Notes under the pieces: generated by a model
Database searches by the model: none
What the model saw: the letters and a program-made list of their open reading frames with translations, nothing else
What the model was told of the DNA's origin: nothing
From: an uncultured Kordiimonas sp.
GTDB lineage: Bacteria > Pseudomonadota > Alphaproteobacteria > Sphingomonadales > Kordiimonadaceae
Assembly: GCA_947503575.1 (NCBI GenBank)
Contig: CANNDZ010000001.1
Span: 1,550,001-1,614,000 of the forward strand
Direction of reading: 5' to 3'
Length of the DNA: 64,000 nucleotides
Translations under genes and position numbers: made by a program
Shown: positions 58,599-64,000 of the stretch, one piece after another
Position numbering within the stretch: position 1 is the first letter of the stretch
Layout of the letters: every line of letters begins with the position of its first letter

Positions 58599-59506
58599 TG
58601 GACGGTTTCACTCATTATGTGGGCATTGACTGGACCGGTGCCAAAGGCAAGCGGCACGCCGGATTGAAGGTTGCAATTTGTGCCAATGGCAGCGATGCAC
58701 CAGTTCTTATTGCACCGCCCAGCGGCGCAAAAAACTGGAGCCGGACCGAGTGCGCCAACTGGATTGAAGGGGGTATGGGTTTGCCATCAGGCGCAAGGGC
58801 ACTGATTGGCATTGATGCTGCCTTTGGGTATCCTTTTGACGATCAATCAGGCTATTTGCGCGGCGACAGCCCAGCACAGAATGCACAGCAGTTATGGCAC
58901 GAGATCGCCGCGGTATGCGAAGGAACAGAAGACCTGTTCGGCGGCCCCTTTGTTGACCGTTATGCCCGGCATTATAGATTTCAGCGTTATAACCCTGCGC
59001 ATAAAGCATTCGACACTGTTGTGGACGACAATTATTTTCAACCAGTTCTGAGGCAAGCCGAGAGCTTATGTATCGCCAAAAAATACGGACCCTGTGAGAG
59101 CGTTTTTAACCTTATTGGGGCAAGCCAGGTTGGCAAATCAGCGCTGTCGACGATGAATATGTTGAACAGGATGCACGCAAATCCGGATATCGCAATTTGG
59201 CCGTTTGATGAAACGGAGAAAAAGCCTGTGGTCATGGTAGAAATTTATGCTGCCCTCTTCTCCAAATTGGGCGGTGGTAAAGGCAAGGTAAGGGATACCA
59301 AAGCATTGAGCCAGACTCTTTCAGGTCTTGGGTCTGCGGGGTATGCCAGTGACCTACCACCCGGAAATACGGCGGATGATGTTGCAGATGCCATCATGAC
59401 CGCAGCAGGTTTGCGTTATATTGCGCACAGTTCTGAATACTGGCATCCCGATAGGCTTTCGACTATGGTGCGCCGCACCGAAGGCTGGATCTTCGGCGTC
59501 ATCTAA
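58598..59506 (+). CDS. Conserved hypothetical, RNase-H-like fold suspected
   Basis: 302 residues from ATG 58598, which shares a base with the rarA stop. YVGIDWTGAKGKRHAGLKVA at the N-terminus and ALIGIDAAFGYPF further in place acidic residues as in the RNase-H-like superfamily (DUF429-like proteins); VVMVEIYAALFSKLGG and NTADDVADAIMTAAGLRY follow, the last resembling the final acidic helix of such nucleases. I do not recognise a named family with certainty. Coupling to rarA hints at a DNA-related role, which is inference only. Confidence 0.6.
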   Translation: MDGFTHYVGIDWTGAKGKRHAGLKVAICANGSDAPVLIAPPSGAKNWSRTECANWIEGGMGLPSGARALIGIDAAFGYPFDDQSGYLRGDSPAQNAQQLWHEIAAVCEGTEDLFGGPFVDRYARHYRFQRYNPAHKAFDTVVDDNYFQPVLRQAESLCIAKKYGPCESVFNLIGASQVGKSALSTMNMLNRMHANPDIAIWPFDETEKKPVVMVEIYAALFSKLGGGKGKVRDTKALSQTLSGLGSAGYASDLPPGNTADDVADAIMTAAGLRYIAHSSEYWHPDRLSTMVRRTEGWIFGVI

Positions 59507-59520
59507 CGGGAGCCCTAAAA

Positions 59521-59898
59521 GTGCAGACACTACTCGCGATAGCCCTTGGCGGTGCGCTCGGTGCCGTGTCAAGGCATTTTGTTTCAAGCACCATCATGAA
59601 ACTGTCCGGTGGTGGCTTTCCTTTGGGCACGTTTGCGGTAAACATTCTGGGCAGTTTGTTGATGGGCTTGTTGATAGTTGTGTTTGCACACAAATTTGAG
59701 GCAACGCCAGCCTTGCGTGCGCTGCTGACTGTTGGTTTTTTGGGCAGCTTCACCACGTTTTCTACGTATTCGCTTGAAACAGTTCTGTTGGTGGAACGGG
59801 GCGATATTCAGGGCGCTGTGCTGTATGCCGGTGGTTCGTTAGTTATCGGTGTGCTTGCTTTGGTGGCTGGCATGTGGCTCGGGAGGCTTTTTGCATGA
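59521..59898 (+). CDS. crcB: Fluoride channel CrcB/Fluc
   Basis: 125 residues with a GTG start and four membrane spans. GGALGAVSRHFVS, GTFAVNILGSLLMGLL and GFLGSFTTFSTYSLE are the family blocks; the Asn in the second and the Phe/Thr/Ser residues in the third line the pore. Exports fluoride passively as a dual-topology dimer. No fluoride riboswitch was evident upstream, which is within an operon. Its stop overlaps the next start by four bases. Confidence 0.95.
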   Translation: MQTLLAIALGGALGAVSRHFVSSTIMKLSGGGFPLGTFAVNILGSLLMGLLIVVFAHKFEATPALRALLTVGFLGSFTTFSTYSLETVLLVERGDIQGAVLYAGGSLVIGVLALVAGMWLGRLFA

Positions 59899-60869
59899 GC
59901 GGCGTTCAAAATATTGAAGTGAAGGATGATGATGACGGCGTTCGCATTGACCGTTGGTTCAAGCGTCATTTCCCATCTATTCCGTTTGTGCAGTTACAAA
60001 AAATTATGCGCAAAGGCGAGGTGCGACTGGATGGTAAGCGGGTAAAGGGCAAGGAGCGGGTGTCAGTTGGCCAAACCGTACGCGTGCCCCCGCTGAGCCA
60101 AGCACCAACGGCTGCGCGGCAAAAGGTAACTGGGCCAAGCCTTAGTGATAACGACATCAAAGAGGTCCGCAGTTGGATCATTTATGAAGACGATGCCGTT
60201 ATCGCGCTGAATAAACCAGCGGGCTTGCCAACCCAGGGTGGCACGGGGCAAACCCGGCATGTTGATGGGTTGCTGGATGCGTTGCGCGATAGCGCTGACC
60301 GCCGCCCCAAGCTTGTGCACCGATTGGATAAAGACACATCCGGTGCCTTGTTGCTTGGCCGCACACCAAAGGCCGCAGCGGCCCTTGCCAAGGCTTTCCA
60401 AAGCCGGGATACAGACAAGCGATATTGGGCGCTGGTGGCCGGAACCCCAAAAGAGCGGGACGGGCGCATTAGCGTCAGGATGGACAAGGTGGCCGCAAAA
60501 GGCCATGAGCGTATGGTAGTGTCGGCTGACGGTAAGTTGTCGGTTACTGATTACAGCATGATTGAAAGTGCGGGCCAGATGGCCAGCTGGCTTGCCTTAA
60601 AGCCGCACACCGGCCGCACACATCAGTTGCGGCTACATTGTGCAGAAATGGGCCATCCGATTGTCGGAGACGGCAAGTATGGTGGCCAGGCAGCATTCCT
60701 GACGGGTGCCATTTCCCGCAAGTTGCATTTGCACAGCCGGTTTATAACCTTTCCGCACCCGGATGGCGGTTTGCTAACAATTACGGCCCCGTTGCCGGAG
60801 CATATGATTGCCAGTTTCGACTTTTTGGGTTTCACCGTTGGTGACTATGAAGACCCGGACTTTGAGTAG
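59895..60869 (+). CDS. rluC: RluA-family pseudouridine synthase (RluC-like)
   Basis: 324 residues from ATG 59895 with GGAGG nine bases upstream; the start at 59874 lies within crcB and is rejected. N-terminal S4 domain (DGVRIDRWFKRHFPSIPF), then the catalytic motif HRLDKDTSGALLLGRT with the active Asp, and LKPHTGRTHQLRLHCAEMGH. Modifies uridines of 23S rRNA; RluC rather than RluD from the S4 domain and context. Confidence 0.93.
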   Translation: MSGVQNIEVKDDDDGVRIDRWFKRHFPSIPFVQLQKIMRKGEVRLDGKRVKGKERVSVGQTVRVPPLSQAPTAARQKVTGPSLSDNDIKEVRSWIIYEDDAVIALNKPAGLPTQGGTGQTRHVDGLLDALRDSADRRPKLVHRLDKDTSGALLLGRTPKAAAALAKAFQSRDTDKRYWALVAGTPKERDGRISVRMDKVAAKGHERMVVSADGKLSVTDYSMIESAGQMASWLALKPHTGRTHQLRLHCAEMGHPIVGDGKYGGQAAFLTGAISRKLHLHSRFITFPHPDGGLLTITAPLPEHMIASFDFLGFTVGDYEDPDFE

Positions 60870-60877
60870 GAACCAGA

Positions 60878-61561
60878 ATGGCACCGCATAACAATCTGGT
60901 GGTTTTTGACTGCGATGGCACGCTGGTTGACAGCCAGCATATGATCATTGATGCCATGCACGCGACGTATCAAAAACTGAACATGCCGCTGGAAGCGGAT
61001 GGCCGTGTGCGTGCTATCGTCGGGTTAAGCCTTGTCGAAGCAATGGCCATGTTGCGCCCGGATGATGAACCTGGCTTTCATGAAGAAATGGCAGAAGTTT
61101 ACAAGCGGGAGTTTTATCGGTTGCGGGTGGAGGAGGCAGCAAAGCCAGACCCGCTATACCCCGGCACCCGCGAGGTTTTGCAGACCTTGACCGACGCAGG
61201 GTATCTTTTGGGGGTTGCAACCGGGAATTCGGATCGCGGTTTGGCGCGGGTAATTGAAGAACACAATCTGGAGGGTGTTTTTGTCACCCTGCAAACGGCG
61301 GATGGCCATCCATCCAAGCCGCATCCTTCCATGATCCACACTGCGATCGCGGATGCTGGCGCTGATGCCAGCACAACCCTGATGGTGGGTGACACCAGTT
61401 ATGATATGATGATGGCACGGTCAGCAGGGGCGCACGCCATTGGCGTTACATGGGGATATCACAGTGCCGGCGCGTTAAAGGAAGGTGGGGCGCATCATTT
61501 GCTGGACACTTATGCTGAATTGCCGTCATTAGCTGCACTATTGGGAACCAAAAATGCCTGA
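60878..61561 (+). CDS. HAD-family phosphatase, phosphoglycolate-phosphatase-like
   Basis: 227 residues. Motif I VVFDCDGTLVDSQ with the nucleophile Asp, motif II GVATGNSDRG, motif III Lys in GHPSKPHPSMI and motif IV MVGDTSYDMMMARSAG. The cap domain between motifs I and II is helical (type C1). Often annotated Gph in alphaproteobacteria; the substrate is not fixed by sequence. It overlaps the next gene by eight bases. Confidence 0.88.
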   Translation: MAPHNNLVVFDCDGTLVDSQHMIIDAMHATYQKLNMPLEADGRVRAIVGLSLVEAMAMLRPDDEPGFHEEMAEVYKREFYRLRVEEAAKPDPLYPGTREVLQTLTDAGYLLGVATGNSDRGLARVIEEHNLEGVFVTLQTADGHPSKPHPSMIHTAIADAGADASTTLMVGDTSYDMMMARSAGAHAIGVTWGYHSAGALKEGGAHHLLDTYAELPSLAALLGTKNA

Positions 61562-62066
61562 TTATAGCCAGAAACCTGACCTCGACGAACATGCTGACCA
61601 TACCGTCGAGGTAATGATGCAAAAGCCACGCATTGGGTTTTTGATTGCATCGGCTATTGCTGCCTTGTTGGCGGTTGCTGCTTATGTTTTTGAAGATCAA
61701 ATCGTTGGCGGCGGGCCGGGCAACAGCGGCATTAGCTTTGCCTTTTTGCTGATTTCTCTTGTACTGGCGGCGATATTTTTGTTGCTGTGTTACCGCGTCC
61801 CCAGAATTGGCAATCGCCTACTTGGGTACCATAAACTGAATGCCCAACCCAAAATCACACCAAAATCTGATGTGCAATATTCTGCTGGATTCAAAGCGGA
61901 AACCGGGGTTGAGACCAAACAGTTGAATAGCCGCCGTAAACAGGCGCGCCATTCCAGAAAGAAGCTTGCGGCTGTCACGCGGGAAATGCAGCAGAAAGCT
62001 GCGAGTAAGGACGACGGCGACCTGGGAAACAACAATGTACAGGCAAGCAATCAAAGCGATACCTAG
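61554..62066 (+). CDS. Small two-span membrane protein, unknown
   Basis: 170 residues: an acidic N-tail, membrane spans at about 27-46 and 62-80, then a basic Lys/Arg/Gln-rich cytoplasmic tail (SRRKQARHSRKKLAAVTREM). No family recognised. It lies between the HAD phosphatase and the ATP12 gene in a tightly packed string, overlapping the former and nine bases before the latter. Confidence 0.75.
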   Translation: MPDYSQKPDLDEHADHTVEVMMQKPRIGFLIASAIAALLAVAAYVFEDQIVGGGPGNSGISFAFLLISLVLAAIFLLLCYRVPRIGNRLLGYHKLNAQPKITPKSDVQYSAGFKAETGVETKQLNSRRKQARHSRKKLAAVTREMQQKAASKDDGDLGNNNVQASNQSDT

Positions 62067-62075
62067 GGGGCTGGC

Positions 62076-62771
62076 TTGAAGAAATTCTATAACGAGGTCG
62101 CGGTTGAGCCGCGTGCTGGCGGTTTTGCGGTTACGCTGGATGGCAGGCCCATCAAAACACCCAGCAAAGCGAACCTGATTGCACCCAGTGAGAGACTGGC
62201 GCAGGTCGTAGCAGATGAATGGAGTGCGCAAGGCGACGACGTGGACCCGTCAACTATGCCGATGACGCGGCTGGTGAATACAGCACTGGACCGGGTGGCC
62301 CCTCGTGCAGAGGACGTGGTTGAAGAACTGGTCGCCTATGCCCACACAGACCTGTTGTGTTACCGGGCGTTGGACCAGGACGAGCTGTTGGCGCAGCAGG
62401 ATAACGTGTGGCAACCCTATCTGGAATGGCTGGCAAATACCGTTGGTGTTGAACTTCAAACAACAAACGGCGTGCTGCCGCTGACGCAAAGCGAGGCAGC
62501 GATCACTACTCTTCGGCGGGAGGTTGCCATGATGGATGGTTTTTCACTGACCGCTTTTCATGCCTTTGTGTCAGGTTTTGGCTCGATAGTGCTCGCGTTT
62601 GCCCTGGTGCGAGGTTTTGCCGACTTCGAGGCGTGCTGGGCTGCAAGCCTTCTGGAAGAAACCCACCAGGAAGCTTTATGGGGCCTGGACGGTGAGGTTG
62701 AAGACAAGCGTGCCCGGCTGAAAGCCGAGTTGTTGGCCTCCTTTGATTTATGGCATTTCGCCCGCGCCTAA
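62076..62771 (+). CDS. ATP12-family F1-ATPase assembly chaperone
   Basis: 231 residues with a TTG start after AGGGGCTGG. Contains VTLDGRPIKTPSKANLIAPS, VADEWSAQGDDVDPSTMPMT and DLLCYRALDQDELLAQQDNV, the ATP12 blocks, with the C-terminal helical part ending FDLWHFAR. Binds the F1 alpha subunit before assembly. Confined mainly to alphaproteobacteria and mitochondria, which supports the taxon. Confidence 0.95.
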   Translation: MKKFYNEVAVEPRAGGFAVTLDGRPIKTPSKANLIAPSERLAQVVADEWSAQGDDVDPSTMPMTRLVNTALDRVAPRAEDVVEELVAYAHTDLLCYRALDQDELLAQQDNVWQPYLEWLANTVGVELQTTNGVLPLTQSEAAITTLRREVAMMDGFSLTAFHAFVSGFGSIVLAFALVRGFADFEACWAASLLEETHQEALWGLDGEVEDKRARLKAELLASFDLWHFARA

Positions 62772-62882
62772 AATACTCGAAAACCACCCTAAAGTACTGG
62801 AAAACCGGGCTAACAGCAGATATGTAGGGGCAGGGGTAAAGCGTTGGCTTTTCGCCCCGTGTAATTGGGTTGGGGTTATCAC

Positions 62883-64000
62883 ATGAAGCATATTCTTGAA
62901 AAACTGGAAGACAAGCGTAGCCAGGCGCGTCTTGGTGGCGGTGAAAAACGTATCGAAGCGCAGCATGCGCGCGGCAAACTAACCGCACGCGAACGCATTG
63001 ACCTGCTGCTGGATGATGCCAGTTTTGAAGAATATGACATGTTTGTTGAGCACCGCTGCGCTGACTTTGGCATGGAAGAGCAGAAGTTTGCCGGCGACGG
63101 TGTTGTCACAGGGTCTGGCACCATAAATGGTCGTCTGGTGTATGTTTACAGTCAGGATTTTACTGTTTTTGGCGGATCACTGTCTGAAACACACGCTCAG
63201 AAAATCCTGAAGATCATGGATATGGCCATGAAAGTGGGTGCGCCGGTTATAGGTCTGAACGACAGTGGCGGTGCCCGCATTCAGGAAGGGGTTGCTGCCC
63301 TTGGTGGTTACGCTGACGTGTTCCAGAAAAACGTTCTGGCTTCGGGCGTTGTCCCACAAATATCGATGATCATGGGGCCGTGCGCTGGTGGTGCGGTCTA
63401 CAGCCCGGCAATGACCGATTTTATTTTCATGGTGGAAGACAGCAGCTATATGTTTGTCACCGGTCCTGACGTGGTGAAAACTGTTACAAATGAGGTGGTT
63501 ACTCAGGAAGAACTGGGCGGAGCCAGCACCCACACCACCAAATCAGGCGTTGCCGACAAATCCTTCGCTAATGATGTGGAAGCATTGGCGCAGATGCGTC
63601 GCTTTTTTGACTTTCTACCGCTTAATAACCGGGAAAAAGCCCCGACGCGCCCGACCTTTGACAAAATTGACCGCGTTGAAAACTCGCTTGATACCATCAT
63701 TCCATCTAACCCCAACAAACCATACGATATGCATGAAGTGATCAATAAAATCGTCGATGAAGGCGACTTTTTTGAACTGCAGCCCAAACATGCAGGCAAT
63801 ATCCTGATTGGCCTTGCCCGTATGGATGGTGAAACTGTGGGTATTGTGGCCAACCAGCCCATGGTGTTGGCGGGGTGCCTGGATATTGACAGCAGTAAAA
63901 AAGCCGCCCGGTTTGTGCGTTTTTGCGATTGTTTCAATATTCCAATCATTACGCTCGTGGATGTCCCCGGCTTCTTGCCCGGTACGGCGCAGGAATATGG
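62883..64000 (+). CDS. pccB: Acyl-CoA (propionyl-CoA) carboxylase beta subunit, 3'-truncated
   Basis: The frame is open from ATG 62883 to the window end (372 residues, of an expected 510). The start context is modest. [20 protein letters not shown], then the acyl-CoA-binding oxyanion region [15 protein letters not shown] and [17 protein letters not shown], and the biotin side with [17 protein letters not shown]. Carboxylates propionyl-CoA to methylmalonyl-CoA with a biotinylated alpha subunit that should lie downstream. Before it (62772-62882) is a short imperfect tandem repeat around TACTSGAAAACC. Confidence 0.93.
   Translation, partial: MKHILEKLEDKRSQARLGGGEKRIEAQHARGKLTARERIDLLLDDASFEEYDMFVEHRCADFGMEEQKFAGDGVVTGSGTINGRLVYVYSQDFTVFGGSLSETHAQKILKIMDMAMKVGAPVIGLNDSGGARIQEGVAALGGYADVFQKNVLASGVVPQISMIMGPCAGGAVYSPAMTDFIFMVEDSSYMFVTGPDVVKTVTNEVVTQEELGGASTHTTKSGVADKSFANDVEALAQMRRFFDFLPLNNREKAPTRPTFDKIDRVENSLDTIIPSNPNKPYDMHEVINKIVDEGDFFELQPKHAGNILIGLARMDGETVGIVANQPMVLAGCLDIDSSKKAARFVRFCDCFNIPIITLVDVPGFLPGTAQEY

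Noticed and set aside
59400-59520. Fluoride riboswitch before crcB
   Set aside because: The gene starts 14 bases after an upstream ORF and no crcB-motif-like sequence was recognisable.

Overview
The window is chromosomal DNA from an alphaproteobacterium. It carries a joined rif-str-S10-spc-alpha block (tRNA-Tyr, tRNA-Gly, tuf, tRNA-Trp, secE, nusG, rplKAJL, rpoBC ... rpsL, rpsG, fusA, tuf, rpsJ to rplQ). It also has the ATP12 chaperone, an RluC/HAD/ATP12 string and an acyl-CoA carboxylase beta gene. Base composition is moderate. A marine Kordiimonadales-like genome would fit, but that placement is only an impression.

Layout. 1-9.1 kb: the 3' part of a very large secreted beta-helix protein with a Pro-Glu dipeptide repeat, an outer-membrane barrel-like protein, a periplasmic substrate-binding protein whose stop codon overlaps a membrane histidine kinase, and a convergent OmpR-type response regulator. 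9.2-12 kb: an operator, a 300-nt T-poor repeat-bearing leader, a 44-codon ORF and a YtrA-type GntR/ABC transporter operon ending in a clear terminator. 12-15.4 kb: a cupin, a methyltransferase, an arsR-arsI organoarsenical pair with an operator abutting the start codon, a GFA-family protein and rlmB.

15.4-51.8 kb: the translation/transcription block. It is continuous and on the + strand except for three minus-strand genes (sulfotransferase, phosphoethanolamine-transferase-like, glycerophosphodiesterase) between rpoC and rpsL. Inside that island, at 30454-30513, is what looks like a second, vestigial 3' end of rpoC, which suggests how the sulfotransferase gene arrived. The two tuf genes read as identical from start codon to stop.

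51.8-64 kb: a PEP-CTERM protein divergent from a PrsT-like TPR lipoprotein (no exosortase in the window), a family-3 solute-binding protein, a DegP/HtrA protease, RarA, a conserved hypothetical with an RNase-H-like look, a fluoride channel, an RluC-type pseudouridine synthase, a HAD phosphatase, a small membrane protein, ATP12 and the start of a propionyl-CoA-carboxylase-like beta subunit cut by the window end.

Most of the window is highly conserved housekeeping DNA. The points that deserve a second look are the rpoC-tail remnant, the T-poor leader of the YtrA operon, the SBP-kinase pair beside the giant beta-helix protein, and the arsR-arsI unit with a near-leaderless promoter.
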